64,000 nt of DNA from Hemicentrotus pulcherrimus (GCA_003118195.1 BEXV01000324.1:55450-119449); one strand, 5' to 3'; positions 1 to 12,300 are shown, counted from the stretch's first letter. A program made the numbers and translations. The notes: generated from the sequence alone by a model not told the origin.

Positions 1-420
1 TTTTTCGAACGCTAGGCGGCGCAGATGGGACATCGATGAGGGAGCAACGCAGGGGAGAAGAGCGGAGATGGAGGAGAGAGACGAAACAAGGCGATCGACA
101 TGGACGTCCACAAACTTTACAGACATTCCTCAAGAGAAATGAAATAATGGATGCGTAATGACAAACGTGACCTACTTCCAGTTTTCTTGTGTCACAGATT
201 CCCCCTGATTTCGAAGCACAAATATAGCCTCCAGCTGAGCGAATGCTCCCACAAATTTTTCCGTTAGGAACCCCTGTAACACATTTCCTGTCAGTCCTGC
301 CGTTTGTCTCATTTGAAATGAATGCCAGGATATTTAGATATGATTTTGACAAACTCGTCTTCTTCAGATATCTTATCTTTGAATTCTTACCATGGATGCT
401 TAAGGCAAGATACAGGTAGT

Positions 421-660
421 GAAGTGATGGCTCAGTGGTACAGCAGGCAGTGGTCTTGTTAAACCGACATGTCCCGGGCCAGAAACCAAATCGATTTGCT
501 TAAAGCCCCACTGTCCTACTTGTAGCTACTTGCTCCCTCTCTTTAGAAAACTTCCCCAATCGGTGCCTGTTGGTCCTGCATGATCCTCTATTTCTTATGT
601 TAGTTGAGAGCTGAGTTAAGGAGATACCCACATGTCAGTGACCTCGCTGTATGGTCTAAT
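421..660 (+). mobile_element. tRNA-derived SINE, copy 1
   Basis: An RNA polymerase III A-box-like sequence, TGGCTCAGTGG, lies at 428-438, with a degenerate B-box region near 470-482. A body that recurs elsewhere in the window follows: the part from about 561 to 658 (CGGTGCCTGTTGGTC, then TTGAGAGCT, then CACATGTCAGTGACC) matches 16091-16196. The tRNA-like head is too diverged to be a working tRNA gene. Boundaries are approximate. Confidence 0.55.
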
Positions 661-823
661 CCCTTCTGGCCCAGTAGTATCGACGGTCTTTAATGCAATT
701 TGTTAATGCATAGAGTTGAAATTCCCAAATCCCACGGATAGGACTTATTTTTTCTACGAGCATAATTAAATATACTTTGTTTATTAGCAGTCAGGTAAAC
801 TAAAACAAGCACCAGCTATTTGT

Positions 824-890
824 ATTATCGTCATTATTATCATCATCAGGTCGTCATCATCATCAGCAGCATCGTCGTCGTCATCATCAA
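824..890. repeat. CAT/CGT trinucleotide repeat
   Basis: Imperfect run of ATC, CAT and CGT triplets. Confidence 0.85.
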
Positions 891-1650
891 GTGGGTGTGG
901 GTATGATTATAGGCTGTGAGTGTGTCTATTACTTAAACAGCTCGCGAACGATAGGTTGGTATCCGCATCCGGCGATGTCGCTTTAATACTTTAATGCAGG
1001 AAGTTTCCTTCACTGACTTACATCCTATAGGGCTCTAGATGTTAGGCAAAAAAGACAAATGTATACGCATACACACTGATTCCATTTCCCAATGCATGAT
1101 AATCATACTGGGTCATCTTCATAATCACTTTGTAGGAGTGTATCTATAGGACAAGTCAGGCGCCACAAATCCATTTCACACTCTATCTTTATTTTCAGAG
1201 GGCCGACGCTTCCTCATTTCATTTGTTAAATCGAGCAAGCCTCTATGATTTCAATGAGAGATGGTCGATTGTTTATGTAGTTGACCAGTCGAACGTGCAC
1301 AAGTCGAAGCAGCGATCGATTGATTCCCCAACTAGCCGCGATTTCTTGTATTGATCGTGATCCATATCATATCACGTCGTAGATGAAGCAAGAGAACGCG
1401 ATTCGATCGCAATGCAGTCGAGTAGTCTGATGACGTTGCGTCGCTATATATATTCAATTAACGTCGTGCACGAGAACAGCACCCGAGTATGTCAATGAGC
1501 AGTGTGTGATATTCACACAAAATGACAAAATACCAACACTAGAAAACAAAAACAGGGATGAATATCACCCAGGAACTACCCAGAAATTCATTGTGTTTTG
1601 CAAATCATCGTGGTGTTACCTTAACCATACTTCTTTTGTTTTGTTAAGGA

Positions 1651-1661
1651 GGGGGGGGGGG
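1651..1661. repeat. Poly-G homopolymer
   Basis: Eleven G in a row, one of several such runs in the window. Confidence 0.9.
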
Positions 1662-2560
1662 CATGGAAAGTGGACAGAGGAAACGAATAATAAATCATAG
1701 ATGAAACTTGGTATCAAGGTTGTGATCTGTTCTACGTGGCCTGTATACGAGGATAACGAGTCAAATCAAACAATATTAGGAATCTCCTATTATAACTAGA
1801 GCAAAATATCTGCTACTGTGTGGGTAGATGTGGGTGTGTGTTGAAACTTTGCGTGTAAGGTACTACGTTATATATTTGTGAATAGTATGATAATATACTT
1901 CCTTATTTCGTAAACATAGCACAATCAGATGAGCTGCATACCCAATTCCGTGAATAAGATGCCGTGCTTCTCGAGTCATTAGTCATGTCTTCTCTGCCCA
2001 TGCAAGCATAATTGATCTTAGTTAAGCCAACATAGTTACATATGACCTATCATGCGTGATGTCTTGTCAATTCGAATCGACATTTAAAGCAGATAGATAC
2101 ATCAATGTTTAATGTATCATCAGTTCCGCTTTGCGAGACGCACGAGGCAAAACAAAAACAAAAATCAAAATGAGCAATTTGTTTGCAGGAATTTTTTGCA
2201 AGGCACATTAAAGATGACATCAAAGTGGAAATTTACGGATACATTAACGTTCCGGGATCTGAATATTACATTTTCGATGCAGTAAACGCTAAAATACGAC
2301 CGTACGATGCAGATCCAGGCTCGACTGTGTAAGATTTATTTTTTCCTATCTTGTCAAGATAAGTGCTGACACGAGGAATTATTCGAGATTCATCGGGTCA
2401 AAACATTCATATAAATTCGTCCAGCCTGTCACTTCGAATACTACAAGGACATTCAATTCATTAGAAATAATAAGTACACAATTATTTATCACCGGCTCTG
2501 TGTTCACGCTCCCTGGAATGTCATCGTAATGATCATTAAAATATCTGCGAAGATCGTTTT

Positions 2561-2700
2561 ATAATAATAATCTGGATTTATAAAGCGCATAATGAGGAAT
2601 ACCGTCTCAAGTGCTTTACAAATATTGTTTTACTCTTTGTGCTTTAGTATAACTTCTTGTGCAGTGCGTTTAATTCCCAAAGCGCATGCGTGTAGAAGGT
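2561..2700. mobile_element. TAA-headed dispersed repeat with TATAAAGCGC motif
   Basis: ATAATAATAATCTGG is followed by ATTTATAAAGCGC and CTCAAGTGCTTTACA, the arrangement seen in a common class of invertebrate repeat. It resembles the element at 30586 in plan rather than in close sequence. No gene is seen in or around it. Confidence 0.45.
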
Positions 2701-2709
2701 TATCCTTGA

Positions 2710-4800
2710 GACGATAAGGTTTGATCATGTATGGGACATTACAAATAAAACTCATTAATGATTAATCTTTTTATTTCCCTTCTTTCTAAAGATCTGTCTA
2801 ACTCTCACAACACGAATGGATACATAAATCAGAATGCTAAATTGAAAAGTTTGGTGAGGTGTATGAGAGTAAGAGAACGTTAGCATGCATTCGAGTACAT
2901 ACATTTAGAAATCAATTAGAAAATGGTAGATCGTACATAAAAAACCCAAATAAACAGATATTTGATCAATTAACCCGTGATCCGAAACATAACGCTATCA
3001 TATATTCATTCTGAAAAATAATCCACATATTATACACACAAAGAAAACAGTTGTATTCAGGTCGTAAAGGTCGTTTAGATTAACCATCTTGCTGTTGTAT
3101 AACATAGAAATTGCACTATAACTGTGAGGCTCCTTTCGACACAGTCACTCGTTTTACAAATTATTGTTATTCTTGTTTCAAATTTAGCTATAGATACAAC
3201 TTTCATGGTGAAAAGCCTGGCAACACAACTAATTATTAATAAATGCTTTTCCCATAAAATGTTATTTATAAGGATAACAAAACAATATTTGACAGGGTCA
3301 AATTACCATTCTTGTAAATGTAACAGGTTGCAATGTGAGGAAGGAGACAAGACAGAGAAGTGGCCCTGTTAAAGATTGCAAGAATAACATCAAATCTCTG
3401 AATGGTTGAAAGCTAAGATTATCAACTCCAGTAAATCTCAAATTGGCAAATTCATCATTCGACCATGAAGCCATAGGGGACACGTGACTCTCCCCATAAT
3501 GTCCTGTACATTCAAATACCATGAATTTCCGTTTCTCCTCTAAGTAACTTTTTTTCTTCGGGGCTATACTCAAGATGAATTATCGAGATCATGTTGTTAC
3601 GTGTCCTCCAGTATGAACGTATCCCGCTCAGACAATAAAATAAATAAAAGCATATTTTGCAGTCATTTTCTGAGCAGGAGCAATCATGACATTACCGATT
3701 CGTCACTTTTAATTTTCCAAGACGTAGCGATCTAATTTTTCAACAAAATTTTAGATCACATTTTATTCCGACGTTCACCAACTGACCAATTAGTTGCTCT
3801 GATTATTTTCGATTTTCTTCAAAAAGCAAATTGTGATGAAGATTGGATTTCCTTTTGACGTATTTTTTTAGATCTCATTTACCAGATCGGCTCAACTATA
3901 TCTCCCCACCCCCCATCTACTATACTATACATTTTCAATGATCAACTGCTGTTGATAGTTCCCTCACAATAATTGGACATCAATATTTGAGTCAACACAC
4001 GGTTCTCTAGCATCAATTTACCAACTCGCCATACGCCCTAGTTTAAATCACCTGATAACAACGTCCAAATGAAATCCATCGAATGACCACTTCTCAGTTT
4101 ATGTCCGGCAGAGGAAGGCAATATACTGCAATGCGTGTCCCAGCATTCCATAGGAGACTGTGATTTGTGTTTATTCTTCTATTTTTGAAATGTCCCGACA
4201 TTTTTATTTGTCCGCTGTTATGTGGTCATCCATTAGTTTGGAAACCCTTGCAAATTGAAATAGAATGGGTATTGATGTTTTGGAAAAGGCCCCCCGGTAG
4301 CAATGCATGTTGACGTCACGGCGAATCTAAAGGAAATGACCGGTCATAATGCTGAGAAATGATATACACGTGGATCAACTTGTTTGGTATATTGCAATTA
4401 CTATTCTGATAGAGCAACTTTAAGGCTTGCGTTTTAACGCAAAAAATCGTGCAGTTTCAATCTCTGAGAAGGGTTCCTCCCCTATCATGAAATGGAGCAA
4501 AGGTACCCCTAAAATCTATCATGAATACCCATTTTGGGGAAGAATTAAGGTCTATTGACCCATAAAACAAAGTCTGTGGGAGGGAGCCCTCGTCGTTAAT
4601 GGAACAGAGATAAATTGCACTTGAATCTAGATAGTCGCATTCGAGTCCCTAAAAGAGAGAAAAAAAAGCACGTCCGTCAATGGTTTATCGATCATTTAAA
4701 AGCCCAATTCTGGTGAAGGAGAACGGGCATGACTAAAGGTTGGCAATTTGGCCAATGGCTCGGTTTCATTTGAGAAACAATGACGGAACAGCGTTTAGGT
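2710..4800. other. No gene recognised
   Basis: AT-rich sequence. The 91-codon minus-strand frame at 3298-3573 has uneven composition and no known motif. No RNA gene was seen. Confidence 0.6.
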
Positions 4801-4812
4801 CGCTTCTCAACT

Positions 4813-4998
4813 GTCATGATAATCAATGCTGGTTGTTAATTGTATTAGTAGTATCTTAAAGGAAAAGATGTCGAAGCAAAAATGACAAATTGAAATGAAA
4901 GTAGTCATGATAATCAATGCTTGTTACAAATTGTGTATACTAGCAGTATCTTAAAGGAAAATATGTCGTTACAAAAACAAGAAATTGTAATAAAACTA
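4813..4998. repeat. Two-unit tandem duplication, period 91 bp
   Basis: GTCATGATAATCAATGC starts at 4813 and again at 4904. Both are followed by an AATTGT segment, TAGTATCTTAAAGGAAAA or GCAGTATCTTAAAGGAAAA, a run beginning ATGTCG, and an A-rich end. It is moderately diverged and no gene is involved. Confidence 0.75.
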
Positions 4999-4999
4999 G

Positions 5000-6650
5000 T
5001 TCAATAATGTCTATGTGCAGCAAACGATCGACGTGTGAAATAGTACACACATTCCATGATTTTCGATAAAATATTGTGTCATCAGTATCAATTATCAAGT
5101 TATCTGTCCTATAAAGTATCTTTATATACACCTACTGCAGGGTTAGCTATCGTATTAAATTTCGACACATAGATAGCTTGACACAATTATACAAAAAATG
5201 GAAGACACAACCGAAACATTTGTATTTCAGTTTTATCCTTTTTTTATATTCAGACAATTCGTCTTTAAAAATACACGACAATAACGACAGGTGAAATTTT
5301 CGTTATTTCGTGTTTCTCGTTATAACATCATATCTAGTTTCTGGTGTTAAAACATTGCGTATTTTGTATTATTTATTCCCACGGCCTTCTAGAATATAGG
5401 TTGGATTTTTCTCGCATTTTCTGCTGGGAAAACAGAGAAAATCCAAAAGGAAAGGGGAAAATGATAGCAGGCTGCGCTATATAGCCCGATCATTGCACTA
5501 TGTAGGGGGGCGAGAGGCGAATTCGAGCCTGGGACACAAATTGCAATTGAAACGCGTAACTGAAGAACAAATAGGCAATCTATTCAAAAGGAGTTCTCAT
5601 TTAACACGAGACAATCCATCACCTTGGGACGCCATCCTGTGACTTGAATTAGATTCTGAATTTGTCAGCATCCTAACATGGATGTCATACTCTGCCTGCC
5701 TGGACCATCAGTCACTTCGACACCAAGTCATATACATTCAAGCCGAGATGTTCCCGTCAATTCAACCATTTGGATTGATTAAATCCATCCATTTCGCGTC
5801 CACCTATTAGCTAGAGGGGAGAAAAAGGTAGAGCCTATACGTATATTGGCATTTTCTTCCATGAACTATTATTAGCGGTATCCAGACATGACTGTCATCC
5901 GTGTTGTAGGTGCAAAATGATATAAAAAAACAAAAAATTAAATGGATTGAGTAATTTCCCCCTTCTTAAAAACACAATTGCAATATTTTCTTACAATTCA
6001 ATCTTTTTGCGTTGATTTTATCCCTATCAAATCAATATTACATTACAAAATTATGTATTGTATTCCTTTACTACGTCATTAGACAGGAAATTAAGTCGGG
6101 CCGTGGTGCAGGTGTTATTTATTTAGAGTTATTCGATAAGCTAGTTGTTTTTATTTATGTATCCACGTTTTTTTTTGTTCGTAACATGCTATTATAACCT
6201 GAACTTACAATCGTCACGTTCCCCAGCAACGAGATAACTACTCAATAAATACATAAGAATTAATGGATTTCAGCAACACAACGGAACCCTCATTTTTGTC
6301 TTTATGAAATTTAATCAAGCTTCGATGTTGCCTCATCAAGTTTTGGCAATAATAAAGTCTGTCGTCAAAGACTACCATAGTAACGAAAAGCCGATGCTTT
6401 GAATAAAAACAATCAAGAAAAGAATACCATGCTTCCGACGCCATTCGATTAGACTGTAACTGAAACCAAACGAGCCATTTCATCTTATAGGCCAGCAATA
6501 TTCACAGCGGTTCTCCTGCATTGTCTTTTCCCTTTTCCTTTTTCTTGCATGGGATTGATGTAGTTTCAGAAACTGAGGGGAAAACATCCCGGAACTCTCG
6601 GCTGAAGATGAGGAATGAATACTGCCTTATTGATACGAGATGGAGATGAG
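5000..6650. other. No gene recognised
   Basis: Chance-length frames only. The small GC-richer patch near 5460-5530 has no tRNA boxes. Confidence 0.6.
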
Positions 6651-6660
6651 TTGATTCTGA

Positions 6661-6820
6661 CTCTCTTTCTCTCTCTTCCTCTTCCTGATTTCTCTCTCCC
6701 TCTCTTTCTCTTTTTTCTTCTCTCTCTCTCTCTCTCTTTCCCTCTCACTCTCTACCTCTCTCTCTCTCTCTCTCACTCTCTCTACCCCCCTCTCTCTCTC
6801 TTTCCACTTCTCTCATCTTT
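6661..6820. repeat. CT microsatellite
   Basis: Long interrupted (CT)n. Serine/leucine-rich and Arg/Glu-rich open frames on either strand here are by-products. Confidence 0.9.
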
Positions 6821-6827
6821 GCTATAG

Positions 6828-6880
6828 ATCTAAGCATGCTGGAGAACTCAGTCAATGGCTCTATGGACGAGCAAAATTAA
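6828..6880 (+). CDS. Candidate exon after a CT-rich acceptor
   Basis: After a CT microsatellite (6661-6820) the sequence TTCTCTCATCTTTGCTATAG forms an acceptor-like site. Downstream, two frames stay open for short distances: LSMLENSVNGSMDEQN then stop, or SKHAGELSQWLYGRAKLNYH and a few more codons. Neither is recognised. Confidence 0.15.
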
Positions 6881-7631
6881 ACTACCACAGCGCCACCTAT
6901 AGTTAATCATCAGAAACTTCATTGCTTGGGCGGCTTTGCGTATTTGACCGTTATTCCACCCTTTCATAAGCCATCCATAGTTGCAGTCTGAGCATGGACA
7001 GATAAAGGTCATTGCAGACCAAATTGTGAAATACAGGGAGACAAAACATTAGATACCTGCTCATGAAAGTCATGTTATCATTATTCATTTATGCACGAGC
7101 AGTGCACTCCAAGATACACAAATGGAAGTATTCTTTGAGACGGGGAAACAAAGGCTATTTATGTAGCACCTACATTGCTGTATAGGAGTGATTATTTCAA
7201 AATCTACAAAGTGGGACCTATTAATATTTTACAGATCTGCGTATGTTAGGGGTCATTTTGGGACATGTGCTAACCGTGATCTGGTCTATTAATCATCACG
7301 TTGGCATATCCTGTAAAAGTATGTACTGCAGATACCTCAAAACGATCGGATATGGACTAAATGAATCCCATAATTGTCTTAAATTTATATAACCTCAATT
7401 ATGTTGCAAATTTGTCAACTCTTGTTTATTGTTTCCATCATCAATCGTATCGTTTGAAGAGACAAACATGGTTTCAAATGGTCTGTACAATATCAGATCG
7501 AATATAAACACATAAATTATTGTCCCATTTTTTAATTAAACAACGTCATTTATCTAAATCATTATGTAACTTATTTCAAAGGTAGAAGTTCTCTACTGCT
7601 TCCGCCCAGCAGGCGAGCCGAACCAGCGGCC

Positions 7632-7691
7632 TGCTGATTGGTCGAGCACCGTGTGCATCGGCCAATAGGCCTCGTGCGTTATTGTATAAAA
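7632..7691 (+). promoter_or_regulatory. Compact CCAAT/CCAAT/TATA promoter
   Basis: An inverted CCAAT box (ATTGG, 7637-7641) and a direct CCAAT box (7662-7666) lie in a GC-rich patch that forms an imperfect inverted repeat (GGCCTGCTGATTGG against GGCCAATAGGCC). TATAAAA follows at 7685-7691. A start site about 30 nt downstream would fall near 7715, the first base of the hammerhead-like motif. This fits a retroelement end that drives its own RNA polymerase II transcript. No matching reverse transcriptase or GIY-YIG coding region was recognised nearby, so the piece looks like a solo terminal segment. Confidence 0.5.
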
Positions 7692-7714
7692 CACGCTTGC
7701 TTAAATAAGTTTTT

Positions 7715-7757
7715 ATCACCTGACGAAGTGTTGCAGCGGCGCAAGAAACGTCGTGAT
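7715..7757 (+). ncRNA. Hammerhead-ribozyme-like motif, probably from a Penelope-like retroelement
   Basis: The elements of a type I hammerhead occur in order. The 5' strand of stem I is ATCAC (7715-7719), followed by the core box CTGACGA (7720-7726, fitting CUGANGA). A stem II region follows in which TTGC (7731-7734) can pair with GCAA (7741-7744). Then come GAAA (7745-7748), a minimal C-G stem III, UC ending at the predicted cleavage site after C7752, and the 3' strand of stem I, GTGAT (7753-7757), perfectly complementary to ATCAC. A stem III of one or two base pairs is typical of hammerheads described in Penelope-like elements, which are thought to act as dimers. Stem II is imperfect, with an unpaired AGTG next to the core, so this copy may be inactive. 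The match is structural and was made by eye. Confidence 0.5.
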
Positions 7758-8885
7758 CTTTTAGATCCCTTATTGACCACAATCGCGAGACAAACGAATA
7801 TCACTAGCGATATTATTTTCAATACTACATCCGCAATGAGTAATATATTTAGTAGAAGTTCAGTTTCATTATTTCATTCTGTCAGATTTATCGGTTCAAG
7901 CGTGAATTGAATTCCTTATAACATTCTGTAATATTTTGTTGGATTATTCGAAGTTCTCACCAATCTCAATTATAGGTGGATGAGCCTTCGTTCAGTGACT
8001 TCATACGTGAACTGCGATTTCTCATTGTCTATTACGAATATACACGCAATTATTGCGCCGATCACAAAATTCGAATGTATTTGTTATAGTATACATCAAA
8101 AGTATGCATGTCCATTGTGCATAATGATTGGTCTTTTATTCCTTGAAATAAAATACGAATTGCGATTTTATAAAACACTTTTTGAATAAGCATGTTTCCT
8201 CTATATAGGAAGGAGCAAAAGAGGAATGAAATTTACAACAAAAAAACAAAAAAACAAAAAAAACATTTAAATGATAATCATCTTTCCGAGAGCGGTATAG
8301 TGATGGGATTATGCAAAGTGCTTTGGATTTCAGAGTCCACACAAAATTTTGCACGCCATTTCTCCTCTCTTCGACTAAAAAAATAAAAACGAAACATTTC
8401 TTCTGCATCTACGTAGAATTTGATGGAAGCGAGGATTATGAGCGAGAGTGTGTCTTCTGCAAAGGATTTACCATGTCTGCCTATTTAGAACTATACCACT
8501 CCGTGTTTCATCTCGTGTGTGGTTTTCCACAAAATTTGCAATTCATTTTCAGAACTTCGAAACGTGACTCTGCGGGCAAGATTAGACTATATTATAAATT
8601 TGGTTAAGTGGATGCTAAGGCCCAAAACGGGTACCTTATACTACAAAAAGGGCATAGTATATCTACACCTTAAAGGTAATACTGATATAGCCTTTAGATT
8701 GAATATACTAGAGCATTGTAGAATGAATTGAATTATACCAAAATTCCTTGACGCCTAACAAAAAAATCATCTGGGGACATTTAATGTGTGCAATCAAGAA
8801 GGTATAGTCAACACTAGGGAACGCTGAGATACAGTCTCTGTCGATCTTTAAAAAAGGAATCCAGGTATCTTGTGTTGTTGGTTCT

Positions 8886-9020
8886 GGAAAACGCCTTAAA
8901 ATTGTCATCGACGTGCAGGCCACCATGCAGCGCATAATCATAGTTTAGAGTTTACTTTTAAATTGTCCACCAAATATGACAAAAGTTGTACTATCACTTT
9001 ACGATGGTGTAGATTATTTA
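8886..9020 (+). repeat. Dispersed repeat, copy 1 (matches 10603-10734)
   Basis: GGAAAACGCCTTAAA, AATTGTCATC, ATCATAGTTTA, AGTTTAC, AATTGTCCA, ATCACTTTA and AGATTATTT occur in the same order in a second copy 1.7 kb to the right on the same strand. No terminal repeats or coding potential were seen. Confidence 0.65.
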
Positions 9021-9382
9021 TTTACTTCATATTTACAAAATATGTATGGTTCGTAGGATTTGAAGTAGTTTACGAGAAAGTATCATATCACAGATCAAAA
9101 TTGAACTTATGAACAAATACATTCTTAATTTCTAAATTCATAGTTATAGTCTACATGTTATACGCATACAAAATAATGTCCAAACGAGTAGTAGCGACTT
9201 ACTTTGCTCACTTGATTTCATGCCGCCGAATCATCATCTATCAATAATCATCTAGGCTGTTTAGTTTTTTTTTTTAAGTAGCGAGATTTACGTACTGCCA
9301 TGAATAACTCTTTGTAATAATTAATGACAACCTAGTAATTTGGTTCGGAAAATGTAGGGTTGAGATTAGGTCCCCCTGACCT

Positions 9383-9397
9383 CCCCCCCCCCCCCCC
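9383..9397. repeat. Poly-C homopolymer
   Basis: Fifteen C, followed at once by a CA-rich stretch. Confidence 0.9.
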
Positions 9398-9639
9398 AAC
9401 AAACACACACACTCACACGCACACCCTGTAGTACAACATCCCAATGTTGACCGTAAAGAATATAAATTGTCTTAGTTAGTGTAGATACACCAAGAAAACC
9501 CTCAGTTAAATCAAGCACTATAATATATTTTGTCTTGTTCTCAAACTTAAATGTACTATGTACACATATTGTATTACGTACATACTTAACAGTATTTCTT
9601 GAATTGTATAATTCATTTATGGTTAATTTGTGGATATTT

Positions 9640-9676
9640 GAGTGGAAAAATAAATCAAATCAAATCCAAATCAAAA
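9640..9676 (+). repeat. AAATC-type 3' tail of a LINE or SINE
   Basis: GAGTGGAAAAATAAATCAAA is followed by further ATCAAA units. Such short A-rich tandem tails end many invertebrate non-LTR retrotransposons. The AT-rich sequence before it (about 9470-9640) would be the 3' untranslated end. No reverse transcriptase frame is present, so the copy is truncated. Confidence 0.45.
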
Positions 9677-10410
9677 TACATACATGTACCTACGAATAAC
9701 ATGGTTTACTACAAGACCATATGAAAATAAAAGATATTATTTTCGAACACACTGGTTGTTAGTTAAAATGTATGGAAAACAAAAGGATATACTGTTACTA
9801 TTAAATGCTCTTTTAATGGTGTATTATCCAGCGTTGCTCGTCCTGAAAAAAAGTCACCACCGCCATCGGCTAGTTTTTCTAATGGCTTTCAGTTCTTCGA
9901 TAGACAGACAAAACAAGTCGATAGGATACCCAAAACCGTTAAACTTTCCAGACTGAAAAAAATATATATATATTTTCCTCCAAAAGTTTTGTCCTTGGCA
10001 TTTGCATGTTTTTGCTGCAAACCAGGATATAAATATTAAGGACTTCATTAAGCTAGCACATTGGGCAAAGAATGGGCTTTTGGTTGGACATTGGTCATTA
10101 TCTGGTCAAATTTGTGTCCAATTGGCGTTTTGTCACATATTTAATGATCTTATGTTTTTGTAATTGTTAATGGACAATTTATGGAAAACGTAATGAACAT
10201 GTTGAGTTGAGGTTAGTGACATTTTTGTATGTATCTGTTAAAGCCAGACCATTCTGAGCATCGTAAAACAAGGGGACAAGAAATGGAAACACACTCCGGG
10301 TTGGCGTGCGAACACACTCTCCCAACCCTTACACACAAATTAAAGCACAACACACGGCTAAGTTATTTGCATAAAGGCCTATACCTTTGGATACAATACT
10401 ACGCATAAAG

Positions 10411-11060
10411 TTTTTTTTTTTCTCTCTCTCTCCCCCTTTCCCTTGTTCTCGCTTCCTTTCTTTTTTGTTTGAGACCTTTTTTTTTCTTTTTGCATCTCTT
10501 CTCTCCAACTCTTAAATTTCTAATCTTGCGTATTATATTCCCAATCTTACCCTCATTTTTTATTTTTTATTTATTCCTCCGCTTTCCCTTTAACTGAATT
10601 CCCGGAAAACGCCTTAAATTGTCATCTACGTGAAGACCATCACGCAGTGCTTTAATATCATAGTTTAAAGTTTACTCTTCAATTGTCCAACAAACACGAA
10701 CAATTTGCACCATCACTTTAATCTAGATTATTTGTATAATTCATATGCTCATTGTTTTACGAAATTGTGTGATAATTTCCGGACTGTGTATTGGTTCAAA
10801 TGATTGATATAAATGAATACATCTTTTTGAAGTTCTTATCTTAACTATTATGTTCCCCTTCTTACCCTCATTCTTCAACTTTATTCCTCTGTTTTCTTTT
10901 TTGATGAAATTTCTCTTTTTATACCAATTCTTTATACATATATAGCCTCTTTTTTTTTCGTCATTTCATTTTATCGCTCAACTTTTTCTGCGCCTTTCCT
11001 TCTCTCCTCTATTTCCCTCTCTATTTATTTTTTATCTCGCATTCCCTCTCTCATCTTAAC
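10411..11060. repeat. Pyrimidine-rich tract
   Basis: T- and C-rich sequence with short CT runs, interrupted by the dispersed repeat at 10603-10734. No exon clearly follows it. Confidence 0.6.
10603..10734 (+). repeat. Dispersed repeat, copy 2 (matches 8886-9020)
   Basis: Second copy of the repeat at 8.9 kb, roughly 75 percent identical by eye. It sits within a long pyrimidine-rich stretch (about 10410-11060), so its outer limits are blurred. Confidence 0.65.
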
Positions 11061-12154
11061 AAAAATATCAGTTGATGATTAACCAAAAAAAGACGTCTTA
11101 AAGTGTTCGTCATGTTAGACAATCCTATAATCGTTACAAAAGAAAATGATATTTGTTGTGCATACTTCAATCTGTAAGAAAATATGGCATTCAGAAGGAG
11201 GAGGGGATTGAAACGTAGTCATTTTATTTCAGTAATTGGATCTGAATTCCCCGCAGAGTCTGCACCTCTTCCTTAATGTATTTTGTTATTTTGTTTGATT
11301 TTTTTTTTTTTTAATGTGGTTTTTAGGATTTATCCGTACTTCTCTTCTTTCTCATTCGCCGTCTTAATATTTACTTCCATTTCCTGCTTCGTCATATTTC
11401 CCAATGCCACAATTTCAATTTTGATACAAAAAAAGGCAGAATATTATACCTGAAATCAATATGATTGACTTTTCTGTCACTGAAAGCACAGTCGACCACA
11501 GACGACCGGGCAATCCGAAAAAAAAGCAACAACAATGTTGTATCTTCGAATTTCTTGTCACCGTGGCATAAGCCGAGTCGGAATAATGCATGGAAAATTA
11601 TATGTTGGATTGCGGTAAAGCCCGATGCGTGACAATTCTCAGATTCCAATGACATTTACAAGCAAACAGGATTCTTCGGAAAAGAGAGAGAGAGTGAAAG
11701 TTTTCTTCAAATAATTACACTTACTCCCCATAGCTATCTCGAGGGAATTTTAAATCTGGTAATATATCGACAAGAGTACCGTCGTGTCAAACACTGCCCA
11801 ATACCCAAATTAATGAAAAGCCCAAAAAAAAAGTCGTATTGTCACAAAATAAAATGCTTTATGAATTTATACCAACTAGTAAACCTTTTGCAAGGCTTCC
11901 CCCCCCCCCGCATGTATTAGCACTCAAATGACCGCATGCATCAAAACTCACCATCTCAGACTTTTAAATTCATTTTGTCAACTATTATCAAATTTATTTT
12001 AAGTTGAATGCCAATCTGACTGGGTTTCATTTACTGTCAGAATGATATTGGAATCAAATTTGGAATTAAACTTTTCCTACACATGGAAAATTGTCTCGTT
12101 AGTTTTGTTTTAAATGGTTACAATGCAGAGGGACCCGTGTTCTGAACCGTATCC

Positions 12155-12300
12155 GGACACCTACCCCCTGGACATCCACCCCCCGGATAACCACCACGGA
12201 TAACCACCCCGGACGACTACACCCCAGATAACTACCCCCTAGGACAATTACCCCCGGACAAATACCCCCTAGGACGACTACCTCTCGGAAAACTACCCCC
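12155..12300. repeat. Degenerate GGACAACTACCCCC minisatellite, ten units
   Basis: Ten consecutive units of 13-16 bp, each starting GGA and ending in a C-rich run (consensus near GGACAACTACCCCCTA), fill exactly 146 bp. Read on the minus strand they give the repetitive Val/Gly-rich part of a 123-codon open frame, which is therefore not a gene. The tract stops about 10 bp before the inverted-repeat element at 12310 and may have been carried with it. Confidence 0.75.

Larger units (their letters stand above)
7570..7800 (+). mobile_element. Putative solo terminal segment of a Penelope-like element
   Basis: This block is visibly more GC-rich than its AT-rich flanks and carries a promoter followed directly by a hammerhead-like core. 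Both are known features of the pseudo-LTRs of Penelope-like elements. The boundaries are approximate because no second copy lies in the window, and no target-site duplication was seen. It could instead be another promoter-bearing repeat. Confidence 0.35.

Noticed and set aside
428..482. Possible functional tRNA gene
   Set aside because: A good A-box but no proper B-box or cloverleaf; better explained as a SINE head.
6566..6827. Arg/Glu-rich and Ser/Leu-rich frames
   Set aside because: Translations of a CT microsatellite.
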